Shown: in pieces, positions 8,212 through 16,769 of the stretch
How the letters are laid out: each line of letters starts with the position of its first letter
Position numbering within the stretch: the first letter of the stretch is position 1
From: Bacillus horti
GTDB taxonomy: Bacteria; Bacillota; Bacilli; Caldalkalibacillales; JCM-10596
Direction of reading: 5' to 3'
Length of the DNA: 64,000 nt
Assembly: GCF_030813115.1 (NCBI RefSeq)
Contig: NZ_JAUSTY010000010.1
Coordinates: 108,850-172,849 of the forward strand
Translations under genes and position numbers: made by a program
The notes under the pieces: model-generated
What the model was told of the DNA's origin: nothing
Database searches by the model: none
The model's input: the letters and a program-made list of their open reading frames with translations, nothing else

Positions 8212-9002
8212 CCTTTCAGCAAACCTGGCTGTATCGTGTAAATCCAAGTGTTAAGCTTATCGTCTCCCTACTTTTATTCGTACAGGTATTATTGGTCCAC
8301 CATATTGATTTTATGATTAATTTATGTGTGGTTACTTTACTTCTGCTTGCCTTTTTTACTGGGCATCCGTGGAGAAGAGTTCTTTTATTTAGTATCCCTT
8401 TTGTCATTATCTTTATCTCTACAGCAACATCTATGATTTTTTTTGGTAAGGGAGATACGACCTGGTTCCGTTGGGGGCTTGTGCATATTACGGAGGAGAG
8501 CTTTTACAGAGGACTACATCTAGGATTTCGAGCTCTTAGCTTTGCTTCCGTAGGTTTGTTATTTGCCTTAACAACAAGACCGGTATTTCTTTTCTATTCA
8601 CTCATGAAGCAGCTTAAGCTTCCACCTAAATATGCTTACAGCTTTATGGCTGCCATTCGATTATTTCCTATTATGCTTGAGGAATTTCAGACATTGAGAT
8701 ACGCATTAAAGGTTCGAGGAGTAAGGGAGGAGAGAGGAATTCGTGGCTTTTATCAAAAGCTGAAGTTCTTCTCCATTCCTCTATTAGCCCAAAGCATTAG
8801 AAGAGCACAACGAATGGCTGTAGCGATGGAAGCAAAACGCTTTGCCATGACTCAAAAACGAACGTATTTTTACAAGCTAGGCTTTTCCATAAATGACTTC
8901 ATCTTTGTTCTCTATCTTTTAGTTGGAAGCTTGCTTGCTTATTGGATTAGTCATCAATGGCCTTATGTAGATATAGTTGATGTGCGATACTATAACGATT
9001 AA
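8196..9002 (+). CDS. ykoC: YkoC, transmembrane coupling (T) subunit of the ECF transporter
   Basis: A 268-residue CbiQ-type T component. Helices lie at about residues 17-35, 37-54, 65-82, 105-122 and 240-260. The coupling-helix motifs are visible in ALKVRGVREERG and in MAVAMEAKRFAM, which carry the Ala-Arg-Gly type signature contacting the two ATPase domains. Start ATG 8196 has GAGGAG 8-9 nt upstream and overlaps the end of ykoD, indicating translational coupling. tenA follows 14 bp after the stop. Confidence 0.9.
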   Translation: MQIDLTFQQTWLYRVNPSVKLIVSLLLFVQVLLVHHIDFMINLCVVTLLLLAFFTGHPWRRVLLFSIPFVIIFISTATSMIFFGKGDTTWFRWGLVHITEESFYRGLHLGFRALSFASVGLLFALTTRPVFLFYSLMKQLKLPPKYAYSFMAAIRLFPIMLEEFQTLRYALKVRGVREERGIRGFYQKLKFFSIPLLAQSIRRAQRMAVAMEAKRFAMTQKRTYFYKLGFSINDFIFVLYLLVGSLLAYWISHQWPYVDIVDVRYYND

Positions 9003-9016
9003 TGGGGGAATAGAGT

Positions 9017-9643
9017 ATGAAGTTTTCTACGCAAATTAGAAATGAAGCACAATCGATTTGGAAAAAAAGCTTTGAGCATCCTTTTGTTACGGGAATTGCT
9101 GATGGGACATTGCCATTAGATTGCTTTCGATTTTATGTTCTACAGGACTCTTATTATCTAAAGCATTTTGCTCAGGTTCAGGCTTTAGGGGCTGCCAAAG
9201 CATCAGATTTGTACACATCTAAACTAATTGCTATTCATGTTCAAGGAACATATGAAGCAGAGTTAAGCCTACATGAGAGCTTTTCTGAGCGTTTAGGGAT
9301 CACTGAAGAAGAACGTAGAAGCTTCCAGCCAAGCCCAACAGCTTATGCCTATACGTCACACATGATTCGAGCTGCGTATACAGGGCATTTGGGACATATT
9401 ATTGCGGCCATTCTGCCTTGCTACTGGCTGTACTATGAAATTGGTGAAAGACTTCATTCAGCTACACCTGAAGAGCCTATCTATCAGGAGTGGATTGCTG
9501 CGTATTCTGGAGAATGGTTCAAGAAGCTGGTTGAGGAACAGGTCAATCGTTTAGATGATATTTCTCGAACAGTCACCGAAGCAGAGCGTCAGGAGATGAA
9601 GGAGCACTTTTTAATCAGTAGTAAGTATGAATATATGTTTTGA
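9017..9643 (+). CDS. tenA: TenA, aminopyrimidine aminohydrolase (thiaminase II)
   Basis: A 208-residue TenA/THI-4 helical protein. Catalytic features are visible: the nucleophilic Cys in ILPCYWLYYEIG (about residue 137), aromatic substrate-stacking residues in LQDSYYLKHFAQ, and the C-terminal Glu region EMKEHFLISSKYEYMF. TenA hydrolyses aminomethyl-aminopyrimidine from degraded thiamine to hydroxymethylpyrimidine, feeding salvage. Its place as last gene in the TPP-riboswitch operon with ykoEDC suggests that the transporter imports thiamine breakdown products that TenA then processes. Confidence 0.92.
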   Translation: MKFSTQIRNEAQSIWKKSFEHPFVTGIADGTLPLDCFRFYVLQDSYYLKHFAQVQALGAAKASDLYTSKLIAIHVQGTYEAELSLHESFSERLGITEEERRSFQPSPTAYAYTSHMIRAAYTGHLGHIIAAILPCYWLYYEIGERLHSATPEEPIYQEWIAAYSGEWFKKLVEEQVNRLDDISRTVTEAERQEMKEHFLISSKYEYMF

Positions 9644-9708
9644 GATATGGCTTATCACCAAGAAAAATGGGTAGTAGAATAGGAGGATGCATCATGACGT
9701 GTATCCCA

Positions 9709-9717
9709 TGATATAAT
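9709..9717 (+). promoter_or_regulatory. Extended -10 promoter for ddl
   Basis: TGATATAAT is a perfect extended -10 (TGnTATAAT). The -35 region is poor, as usual for this promoter class. It is 83 nt before the ddl start. A tiny AGGAGG-led frame of five codons overlaps it and is probably meaningless. Confidence 0.5.
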
Positions 9718-9799
9718 GTGTTGCATATACATATATATAAGGCTGAAGGCGAATGTGTATGTAGACAGTTGCAGCATTTATAAAGGAGAGAGGTCATCA

Positions 9800-10879
9800 G
9801 TGAGTCAGAAGCAAACGATTGGTCTAATTTATGGTGGTAAGTCAAGTGAGCATGAGGTATCTTTATTAACAGCATTTTCAGTAACAGAAGCGATTAACTA
9901 TGAAAAATATGATGTGCTACCTTTATACATTAAACTAGATGGGACCTGGGTGAGGGGTAAGAAGTACTCCACAGTGCCAGAAAAAGCGAGTGAACTAAGG
10001 CTCGATCAGAAGGACAACACCACTAGTTTTGTCTCCTTATTCGACTTGGCTCAGGAGCTTGATGTGGCGTTTCCAGTCATTCATGGGCCGTTTGGAGAGG
10101 ATGGGACGCTACAAGGGCTTCTAGAGATGCTGGATATCCCATATGTCGGATCTGGTGTTGTTGGATCTGCATTAGCGATGGATAAGGTAATGATGAAAAA
10201 TATATTTTCTTCTGCTGGTCTGCCTCAATGTAATTATCTATCGTATACTAGAAAAGAACTAAAGCAAGGAGAACTAGAGAAGATTACACAGCAAATTGAA
10301 GACCAGCTAGGTTATCCCTGCTTTGTTAAGCCCGTTAATCTGGGATCCAGTGTTGGAATCAGTAAAGCGAAAAATATGGAAGAGCTAGAGGTTGCTCTCC
10401 TTACAGCGGCAAGTTACGATAATAAAGTAATTGTCGAGGAAATGATTGATGGACGTGAGGTTGAAATTGGAGTTCTTGGTAACGATGAACTACAAACGTC
10501 GGTAGTCGGCGAAATCAAATCAGTGAATGAGTTTTATGATTATGCTTCAAAATATAAAAATATTGGCACAGAGCTAGTGATACCTGCACAAATACCTAAT
10601 CATGTCACGGAACAAATTACTGAGATAGCCAAAAAAGCATTTACAGTACTCGAATGCTCAGGGCTTTCTAGAGTGGACTTTTTCTGGAATCCCAAGGATG
10701 ACCAAGTCATCCTCAATGAAATTAACACGATGCCGGGCTTTACTCCTTACAGTATGTATCCCTTATTGTTTAAAGCAGCGGGTACTTCCTATCCGATGCT
10801 CATTGAAAAGCTTATTGAACTTGGGTTAGAAAGATATGCTGAAAAAAAACAAAATCAAATTACTGCTGAGTCGTTGTAG
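9800..10879 (+). CDS. ddl: D-alanine--D-alanine ligase
   Basis: ATP-grasp enzyme that makes D-Ala-D-Ala for peptidoglycan precursors in the cytoplasm. Motifs seen: GGKSSEHEVSLLTA at the N-terminus, FPVIHGPFGEDGTLQGLL, AMDKVMMK, FVKPVNLGSSVGISKAK (ATP-grasp lysine loop), VEEMIDGREVEIGV and LNEINTMPGFTPYSMYP with the metal-binding ENxN-type residues. I chose GTG at 9800 (359 residues) because AAAGGAGAGAGG sits just upstream; the longer in-frame extension to 9716 is promoter sequence. In Bacillus subtilis murF follows ddl on the same strand; here murF is convergent. Confidence 0.95.
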   Translation: MSQKQTIGLIYGGKSSEHEVSLLTAFSVTEAINYEKYDVLPLYIKLDGTWVRGKKYSTVPEKASELRLDQKDNTTSFVSLFDLAQELDVAFPVIHGPFGEDGTLQGLLEMLDIPYVGSGVVGSALAMDKVMMKNIFSSAGLPQCNYLSYTRKELKQGELEKITQQIEDQLGYPCFVKPVNLGSSVGISKAKNMEELEVALLTAASYDNKVIVEEMIDGREVEIGVLGNDELQTSVVGEIKSVNEFYDYASKYKNIGTELVIPAQIPNHVTEQITEIAKKAFTVLECSGLSRVDFFWNPKDDQVILNEINTMPGFTPYSMYPLLFKAAGTSYPMLIEKLIELGLERYAEKKQNQITAESL

Positions 10880-10892
10880 AGCGTAAAATATA

Positions 10893-10945
10893 AAGGGTCT
10901 TCCAGTTCATCGAAAAAGCGATGTTTCGTGGAAGACCCCTTTTTA
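10893..10945. terminator. Bidirectional terminator between ddl and murF
   Basis: GGGTCTTCCA (10895-10904) pairs with TGGAAGACCC (10929-10938), followed by CTTTTTA on the plus strand and preceded by A-rich sequence that gives Ts on the minus strand. It serves both convergent genes. Confidence 0.85.
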
Positions 10946-10946
10946 T

Positions 10947-12311
10947 CTATTTGACAAGCTCAGCAATCATTTCTTCAAGCTTCATCCCACGAGAAGCTTT
11001 AAATAAAATGGCATAATCTTGAGTGAGATAAGGCTCTAGAGCCTTAAGGGCTTCAGTTTTTGTCGGATAATGTACCCCTTGACCAGCTTGAGCAATTAAT
11101 TGACTAGATTGCCCCACTGTAATCAGCTGGAATTCAGAGTCGTTTTGGTTTAGACCACGAATATATTCTCCAACTGAGATATGAAGCTGATCACTCTCCT
11201 CGCCTAGCTCATAGATATCCCCAAGTACAAGGATCTTTTTACGCTGAGCAAAAATTTGTTTGAACGTTTGGATGGACGCTCTCATGGAGGTAGGGCTAGC
11301 ATTATACGCATCATTAATTAGTAAGCTTTGACCTGGACCGTCGATGATTTGAAAACGCATGGAGGAGATCGACAAGCTTAATAAAGAAGCAGCGATTTGC
11401 TCAAGGGAATAGCCGTATTGGTAGGCTATAAATGCTCCAGGAAGAACATTACTTACATTGTATTGACCAAACATTGGCATAAAGCAAGATATGCTTTCCT
11501 CATTAATGTGTAAGGTAAAAATGGTCCCTTGATCAGTAAATGAAATGTTTGTAGCGAAAACGTCTGTTTTCTGTTGAATACTATAATAATAGACTTTACC
11601 AGGGTAGCGATCAGCCTGAGAACAGACAAACTGATCATCCTTATTTAGAAGGACGAAAGCATCCTTATCTGTATGAGGCAATAGCTCTCCCTTTGCTTTA
11701 GCAATCCCCAGCTTTGAACCAAAAAACTCAATATGAGCATCACCGATATTAGTGATGACACTAACTGTAGGCTGCACAAAGCTTCCCAGAAGATCGATTT
11801 CTCCGGCATGATTCATACCCAGCTCTAAAACAGCTGCTTCATAGGTATCATCAATTTGAAGTAAGGAAAGGGGAGCCCCTAAATGATTATTTAGGTTACC
11901 GCTAGTTTTATAGACCTTTTTTCTACTTGCTAAAATATGAGCGATCATATCTTTTGTTGTTGTTTTGCCATTGCTTCCTGTAATGGCGATTATGGGAATA
12001 GAAAGGGTATGTCGGTGAGCTTTTGCTAATTGCTGTAAGGCTAGTTCTGTATCTTTTACCAGAATAAGAGTAAGCTCTTCAATGCCTTTTCTTTGAACAT
12101 TTGGATCTGAAATGATGGCGATTGTGGCACCAGCTCTGCATGCATCTCCTAAAAATTGGTGACCATCTCTTTTTCCTTTAGTTAATGCGATAAAACAGGA
12201 ACTTTTCTCTAGCTTTTGTGAATTAAAATGGATAGAATGGATATGTACATCAAGTTTACCTTGAATAAGCTCTCCGTTTGTAATCGTAGTAAGTTGTTCA
12301 GCTGTAAACAT
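10947..12311 (-). CDS. murF: UDP-N-acetylmuramoyl-tripeptide--D-alanyl-D-alanine ligase
   Basis: Mur ligase of 454 residues that adds D-Ala-D-Ala to UDP-MurNAc-tripeptide. The ATP-binding loop ITGSNGKTTTKDMIAHIL (~105-122), the GDAHIEFFGS segment, and the C-terminal NDAYNASPTSMRASI with the conserved Asn-Ala-Ser-Pro are present. The start is placed at ATG 12311 because AAAAGGAGA lies eight bases upstream; this removes nine residues of the longest frame. It consumes the ddl product and faces that gene convergently. Confidence 0.95.
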   Translation of the reverse strand: MFTAEQLTTITNGELIQGKLDVHIHSIHFNSQKLEKSSCFIALTKGKRDGHQFLGDACRAGATIAIISDPNVQRKGIEELTLILVKDTELALQQLAKAHRHTLSIPIIAITGSNGKTTTKDMIAHILASRKKVYKTSGNLNNHLGAPLSLLQIDDTYEAAVLELGMNHAGEIDLLGSFVQPTVSVITNIGDAHIEFFGSKLGIAKAKGELLPHTDKDAFVLLNKDDQFVCSQADRYPGKVYYYSIQQKTDVFATNISFTDQGTIFTLHINEESISCFMPMFGQYNVSNVLPGAFIAYQYGYSLEQIAASLLSLSISSMRFQIIDGPGQSLLINDAYNASPTSMRASIQTFKQIFAQRKKILVLGDIYELGEESDQLHISVGEYIRGLNQNDSEFQLITVGQSSQLIAQAGQGVHYPTKTEALKALEPYLTQDYAILFKASRGMKLEEMIAELVK

Positions 12312-12534
12312 AACATTTCTCCTTTTGGTGTTTAACATCGTCGTTGTAGAAGTGTAAATTTGGCTAGGCTATTATGACTCAGAAGATCATGCCTAGTTGC
12401 CGATACAAGCAATAAGACCATCTTACCGATTTTATTTATAGTTTATCTATGCATATACTTGTATTATACCAAATTTGTATCACTACACGAACTCCAATGA
12501 ATAAGTAGCATTTGACATAGAAAGAGGGGATTTT

Positions 12535-13137
12535 GTGGAATTATTATTATTATCCTTTTATTGTGTAATAGCGTACCTAGTAGGCTCTATCCCTGTTGGA
12601 AAAATAGTGGCGGCTAGCCGAGGTGTGAATATTCAGGAAACGGGTACAGGAAATATCGGGGCTAGTAATACGTATCTAGTGCTGGGAAAAAAAGCAGGTA
12701 TTATTGTACTTCTCTGTGACTTAGGTAAAGCTTATGTAATGATGCTGGTTACCTTTTCTACTTTTTCGCTAGGGATGTCTCTTTTTGTAGGGTTGTTCCT
12801 ACTAGCTGGTAATATTAAATCTATATTTTTAGGTTTTACCGGAGGGAAGGGAGTAGCTACTGGGATAGGCATATTTCTAGCGACATATCCACTTGTAGCA
12901 GTCATTACATTTACATTTTGGGTGCTCTCTACGGTTTTTATTCGCTACCTTAGCTTTATCGGAATAGCAGGTGTTCTTTTGATTTCGTTCACGTATTATA
13001 GGGTGGACTATGAGCTCCTCGCTTTCATCTGCTCTTTATTACTGTGTGTAGCCATTTTATACCGAAATAGGCATAGTAAAGGCTTTATGAAAGCTACAGC
13101 AATGGCCGATGAATCAGTAGTAAATGTAAAAGAATAG
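12535..13137 (+). CDS. plsY: Glycerol-3-phosphate acyltransferase PlsY family
   Basis: Membrane enzyme that transfers acyl from acyl-phosphate to glycerol-3-phosphate, the first step of phospholipid synthesis. The three PlsY signature regions are visible: GSIPVGKIVA near the N-terminus, TGTGNIGASNTY (usual G-S-GNIGATN) and FTGGKGVATGIG. About five membrane helices are predicted in 200 residues. The start is GTG with AGAGGGG upstream. The motif substitutions (Thr for Ser, Ser for Thr) and a shortened C-terminus leave open that this is a paralogue beside a main plsY elsewhere. Confidence 0.85.
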   Translation: MELLLLSFYCVIAYLVGSIPVGKIVAASRGVNIQETGTGNIGASNTYLVLGKKAGIIVLLCDLGKAYVMMLVTFSTFSLGMSLFVGLFLLAGNIKSIFLGFTGGKGVATGIGIFLATYPLVAVITFTFWVLSTVFIRYLSFIGIAGVLLISFTYYRVDYELLAFICSLLLCVAILYRNRHSKGFMKATAMADESVVNVKE

Positions 13138-13246
13138 TGTTCTTAATGTGGCAGAAATCAACAGGAAATTACAATATATTAGGCATTGAACTTTTTCTGA
13201 CTAAGACTGTCGAAAATAATTTTAATTTTATACAGGTGTAGCTAAT

Positions 13247-13376
13247 TGTGTATAATTGTCCAAAATTGTGGATAAAGTTATACACAATTTTTTTGTTATT
13301 TTGTAGCTATTGATGTCATATTGCAGACGAATACTCACAACATATACACAGGTTAACCACAGATAAATGTGGATAA
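13247..13376 (+). promoter_or_regulatory. DnaA-box cluster upstream of sda
   Basis: Four perfect DnaA boxes are present: TGTGTATAA at 13247-13255, TGTGGATAA at 13267-13275, TTATACACA at 13278-13286 and TGTGGATAA at 13368-13376 (TTATNCACA or its complement). One-mismatch copies lie at 13342-13350 (ATATACACA) and 13353-13361 (TTAACCACA). In Bacillus subtilis sda transcription responds to DnaA through such a cluster, which supports both the operator and the sda assignment. It is not accompanied by dnaA or dnaN, so it is not the origin. Confidence 0.85.
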
Positions 13377-13385
13377 GTAGAACGC

Positions 13386-13414
13386 TTGTTCTTTAAAATA
13401 TTCCGTGTTAAGAT
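13386..13414 (+). promoter_or_regulatory. sda promoter
   Basis: TTGTTC (13386-13391), 17-bp spacer and TAAGAT (13409-13414) directly follow the last DnaA box, so DnaA bound there would touch RNA polymerase. The start of sda is 35 nt downstream. Confidence 0.6.
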
Positions 13415-13448
13415 GTGGATATTCAATAATTGGAAGGGGGAAGGCAAG

Positions 13449-13625
13449 ATGGATAGACTTAGTGATGTTGAGCTTTTAGAAGCCTATATTCGGGCAAAAG
13501 AGTTGAACTGCTCCCCAGATTTCATTCAACTATTGTTTGAAGAAATTGAAAGAAGGAATTCGGCCGAGCATCAATCGGACTTTGCTTTGAATTTGAAAGC
13601 AGATTCACACTATCTTGGTTTATAA
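13449..13625 (+). CDS. sda: Sda, sporulation checkpoint inhibitor
   Basis: A 58-residue protein starting MDRLSDVELLEAYIRAKELN and continuing with FIQLLFEEIERRNS. This is the helical-hairpin pattern of Sda (RKLSDELLIESYFKATEMN in Bacillus subtilis). Sda binds the histidine kinase KinA and blocks phosphotransfer so that cells with replication problems do not sporulate. It is about 12 residues longer than the 46-residue B. subtilis protein. The start at 13449 has GGGGGAAGG upstream; the frame to 13386 is promoter. DnaA boxes upstream support the call. Confidence 0.88.
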   Translation: MDRLSDVELLEAYIRAKELNCSPDFIQLLFEEIERRNSAEHQSDFALNLKADSHYLGL

Positions 13626-13666
13626 AAAAATATAAGGGAAATTAGAAGTTATGTTTTACTTTAAAT

Positions 13667-13706
13667 AAAAGAAGCTACCCAGTTCTGTGAGTAGCTTCTT
13701 TTTCGT
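13667..13706. terminator. Bidirectional terminator between sda and the DUF378 gene
   Basis: AAAGAAGCTAC (13668-13678) pairs with GTAGCTTCTTT (13691-13701) and is followed by T residues. Confidence 0.8.
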
Positions 13707-13715
13707 TTCAAGCCG

Positions 13716-13916
13716 TTAGCCTTCCACTCTTTGGCGATCTCTAAACAAAAGAGAGATGCAATATAACCCAGCGATTCCGACTAGCGAGTAAATAATACGG
13801 CTTAACCATGCATCTTGCCCTCCGAAGATGGCTGCAACTAGATCAAATTGGAAAAAGCCAATTAGTGCCCAGTTAATTGCACCAATAATAACCAGTATTA
13901 AAGCTGCGCGATCCAT
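13716..13916 (-). CDS. DUF378 (YuzA-like) small membrane protein
   Basis: A 66-residue protein with two membrane helices, residues ~4-22 (ALILVIIGAINWALIGFF) and ~38-58. The motif IGAINWALIGFFQFDLVA with a second helix SRIIYSLVGIAGLYC is the hallmark of DUF378, represented in Bacillus by YuzA. The function is unknown. AAAGGA lies upstream of ATG 13916. The gene is monocistronic. Confidence 0.8.
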   Translation of the reverse strand: MDRAALILVIIGAINWALIGFFQFDLVAAIFGGQDAWLSRIIYSLVGIAGLYCISLLFRDRQRVEG

Positions 13917-14028
13917 ATATGTTCATCCTTTCTCTAAGATGATTGATCAATAGATGATACATTTTTAATATGATACAAATCATTCGTTTTCATTCATTAT
14001 CCGACAGTTTCTTTGTAAAAAATCAAAG

Positions 14029-14062
14029 AAGGTCTGCTGTTCAATTATCAAACAGCAGACCT
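14029..14062 (-). terminator. Terminator downstream of the chemotaxis receptor and repeats
   Basis: AGGTCTGCTGTT (14030-14041) and AACAGCAGACCT (14051-14062) form a 12-bp stem. On the minus strand it is followed by TTCTTTGATTTTTT, so it probably ends the receptor transcript after it crosses the two repeat units. Confidence 0.65.
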
Positions 14063-14081
14063 AAGACATAATTCTTTATTA

Positions 14082-14211
14082 CAGCCTAAAAATTTATAAA
14101 ATTTGATACAATGATTTCTTCAAGTTTCATAAATTCTGGCTGCATGTAAAAGCTTCCTCTAATGATGGACTAGACAACCTCTTCGAGAGGGCTTCGATAG
14201 AAGGCTTTTCT
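14082..14211 (-). repeat. Dispersed ~130-bp repeat, copy 1
   Basis: The unit holds an AT-rich inverted repeat around TATAAAATTTGA, a GGAAGCTTTT block, GTCTAGTCCATCATT (read on the minus strand) and a closing AAGAAAAGC. It is in tandem with copy 2 and related to a third copy at 22138-22268. This copy is the most diverged, particularly in its hairpin. No coding frame is present. Confidence 0.7.
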
Positions 14212-14340
14212 TAACGTCTAGGAAAGTATAAAATTTGATACCATTTTTTCCTCAAATTTTATACTTTCTGACGGCTTGAAAAGCTTCCTTTAATGATGGA
14301 CTAGACGACTTCTTCGAGAGGGCTTCGATAAAGCTTTTCT
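14212..14340 (-). repeat. Dispersed ~130-bp repeat, copy 2
   Basis: Same arrangement as copy 1, with a near-perfect hairpin: GGAAAGTATAAAATTTGA (14221-14238) against TCAAATTTTATACTTTC. The unit runs up to the stop codon of the chemotaxis receptor gene, whose TAA lies in the AAAAAATAAGAAAAGC boundary. Confidence 0.75.
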
Positions 14341-16580
14341 TATTTTTTGTTGTCAGGAAGTTCTTCTGTTTCTTCTGTATCACTTTTGGTTACGTCTGTC
14401 TCTGTCAGGGCTTCTTGTTCTACTTCGGAGTCATCGTAAGTAGTAGCAACCTCATCTTTTAATTCATCGCTTATTAGATGCTCAGTTTCATCATAATCGG
14501 TTTGATTTTCATCTGTTTCAGCATCTAAGTCAGTTCCATCTTCGAGAAGACTATCTTCTATGTCTGAGTTTATTTCGAAGTCATCTTCTATTGAACTTGT
14601 TTGCTCCTCTAAAGTAAATTTACTTACTTCCTCAATGAGGTGCTGAGCCAAGTCTTGAAGCTGTACAGCAGCCTGATTCACTTCTTCAATAGCTTGAAGC
14701 TGATGCTCACTTGAAGCTGCAACCTCTTCCGCAGAGGCAGCAGACTCTTCAGAAATCGCACTGATATCCTGCATGGCCGCATTAATTTCTTCAGATGAAT
14801 GATTTAATGTAACAAGTGATTCTTGGACAGTTGAGACATGCTCTTCAATTAACGTAATCTGAGCAACGATATCGTCAAAGGATGTTCTTGTTTTTGTAAC
14901 AGCTTCACCCTGGATGGTACTATAGTTATTTAAGTGGTTCGCATCTGTAGTCAATGTACCCATTTTTTCTCTGATTTCTTTAATAACAACATGGATATTT
15001 CGTGCCTCACCCTTTGTTTTTTCAGCTAACTTTCTGATCTCGCCAGCTACAACGGCAAAGCCTCGTCCAGCTTCTCCAGCACGTGCAGATTCAATCGCTG
15101 CATTAAGGGCTAATAGATCCGTGCTGTTAGAGATTTCTTCAATCGTTTCCACAATTTTAAGGATTCTTTCCGAGCTTAAGGCAACATCTTGAACATTTGT
15201 GATTAAGTTGTTTGCTAAGGAAATGAACTCTTTAGACGTTTGGTCTAGCTCACCAACTACTTCAATCCCATCTTTTCCGATGGAAGTAGAGAGTGCTGCT
15301 TGACTTGATATTCCAGTAGCAAGATCGTTTACTTTAACCAGGTTATTGGACATCGTTTCAAGGAGGTGGATACCCCTTTCTAGCTCTAGAGATTGATTTT
15401 GTGCACCAGCAGCCACTTGGTCAATTGCTCGATTCACTTCATGTGTTTGAGCTGTAGTTTCCTCAGAAACTGCTGCTAACGTTTCTGAAGAGAAAGACAG
15501 CTGGCGAGAAACCTGTTGAACCTCTTTAAAGGAGGATTGAACCTGTTCAGCCATTGTATTAAACGTTTCAGCCAATACACCCATTTCATCTTTAGAACGA
15601 ATATCTACTCTATAAGCAAGATTTCCTTCCCCAATAATCTGTGCTCCGTTCTGTAAGGTCTTCACTGATTTCGTAATAGAACGAGTAATCCACATTCCAC
15701 CAAAGATTAAAATAAGTAATATGGCAGCACTTGCAGATAGAACAATTATGTACAATCTAATTGTTAATGTATCCATATCATCAGCAATAGATTCGAGCTC
15801 TGCATTCAGCTCTTCATTAATTGAACCTACAAGCTCTTCCATTCTTTGTGTAATATTACTAAAGTTAGCCGTACGTTCATTTAAAGCAATTGACATTTCA
15901 GCTAATGTAGTAAAGGATTCTTTGTACGAGTTAAGATTCCTTTGAAGAGTTGAGACCTGCTGTTCACTAATGGATTCTATTTCTGCTACTGCACGTTCAA
16001 CCAGTATCATTTGCTGTCCGAACTCGCGTAAAAGTTGCTCCGAATTTCTTCGGACTAAAAACTCTTTTTCGATCAGTCTTGCTTGAAGCATCTCACTAAG
16101 AACATCATTTTCCCCAGCATTCTTAACTAAAATCTGAATGGCAGTGGCATTCTGGTTCATTTGACCTATTAAGCCGAAAGAATTACTAAGCCCAATCTGT
16201 TCGGATTGTTTCACAAGATCTGCAAACTGTGAGCTGTAGTCTCTTGAGGATGATAATAATTGATCTGCTCTTGTAAGGATTACTGAATTATCTGTTTGCA
16301 GGATAATTTGGTTTGTAGCATTTGTGAGCTGTTCTATAGCATCATCAACATGCTGTACATAATACATATTTCTTTGTTCCATGAAGCTTAATTCGTTAAA
16401 TCTCGCTGTCTGCATGGAAACTAAAATATTTTGCCCGATAAAGGCAGATTCATTGATTTTGTCTCGTTCCTGACTTAAGTCTGCTATTTGAGTTAAACTA
16501 TACGTATTAATCCCAACGATACCAACTAAGCCAAGAATAGCGATAATTACACCGATTGATATCTTCCGGCTTATTTTCAC
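14340..16580 (-). CDS. Methyl-accepting chemotaxis protein with acidic C-terminal tail
   Basis: A 746-residue transmembrane receptor. It has helix 1 near residues 7-27, an all-helical extracellular sensor (~30-275), helix 2 (~280-303), a HAMP domain ([20 protein letters not shown]), and a signalling hairpin with the conserved tip around [21 protein letters not shown] and [16 protein letters not shown]. After the second methylation helix comes an unusual ~90-residue tail that is almost all Asp, Glu, Ser and Thr. No CheR-binding pentapeptide was seen at the C-terminus. GTG 16580 is chosen since AAAGGGGG lies just upstream. The ligand is unknown. Confidence 0.9.
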   Translation of the reverse strand: MKISRKISIGVIIAILGLVGIVGINTYSLTQIADLSQERDKINESAFIGQNILVSMQTARFNELSFMEQRNMYYVQHVDDAIEQLTNATNQIILQTDNSVILTRADQLLSSSRDYSSQFADLVKQSEQIGLSNSFGLIGQMNQNATAIQILVKNAGENDVLSEMLQARLIEKEFLVRRNSEQLLREFGQQMILVERAVAEIESISEQQVSTLQRNLNSYKESFTTLAEMSIALNERTANFSNITQRMEELVGSINEELNAELESIADDMDTLTIRLYIIVLSASAAILLILIFGGMWITRSITKSVKTLQNGAQIIGEGNLAYRVDIRSKDEMGVLAETFNTMAEQVQSSFKEVQQVSRQLSFSSETLAAVSEETTAQTHEVNRAIDQVAAGAQNQSLELERGIHLLETMSNNLVKVNDLATGISSQAALSTSIGKDGIEVVGELDQTSKEFISLANNLITNVQDVALSSERILKIVETIEEISNSTDLLALNAAIESARAGEAGRGFAVVAGEIRKLAEKTKGEARNIHVVIKEIREKMGTLTTDANHLNNYSTIQGEAVTKTRTSFDDIVAQITLIEEHVSTVQESLVTLNHSSEEINAAMQDISAISEESAASAEEVAASSEHQLQAIEEVNQAAVQLQDLAQHLIEEVSKFTLEEQTSSIEDDFEINSDIEDSLLEDGTDLDAETDENQTDYDETEHLISDELKDEVATTYDDSEVEQEALTETDVTKSDTEETEELPDNKK

Positions 16581-16707
16581 TATGTAGCCCCCTTTAGTGT
16601 GTAGTTTGAAAGACATGGATGAAAGCAATAAGTTCTTCTCTTATTAATATCGTATTTTTCCTACCGATTGTTGAGCTTTTTCTACATAATTTTTAGAAAT
16701 TAAACGA

Positions 16708-16743
16708 AAAAAAAGTCCTAAAAGCAATTGCTTGCTTCTAGGA
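16708..16743 (-). terminator. Terminator of the gene at 16770-17153
   Basis: Read on the minus strand, GTCCTAGAAGCAA pairs with TTGCTTTTAGGAC and is followed by eight T. Confidence 0.8.
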
Positions 16744-16769
16744 CGAATGAACTAGTGCGGACTGTTCCA

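Noticed and set aside
9615..9875. Minus-strand frame between tenA and ddl
   Set aside because: No ribosome binding site, overlaps two real genes and the ddl promoter, and has odd composition.
13247..13376. Chromosomal replication origin
   Set aside because: DnaA boxes are present, but dnaA, dnaN, an AT-rich unwinding element and GC-skew evidence are lacking; the cluster fits sda control.
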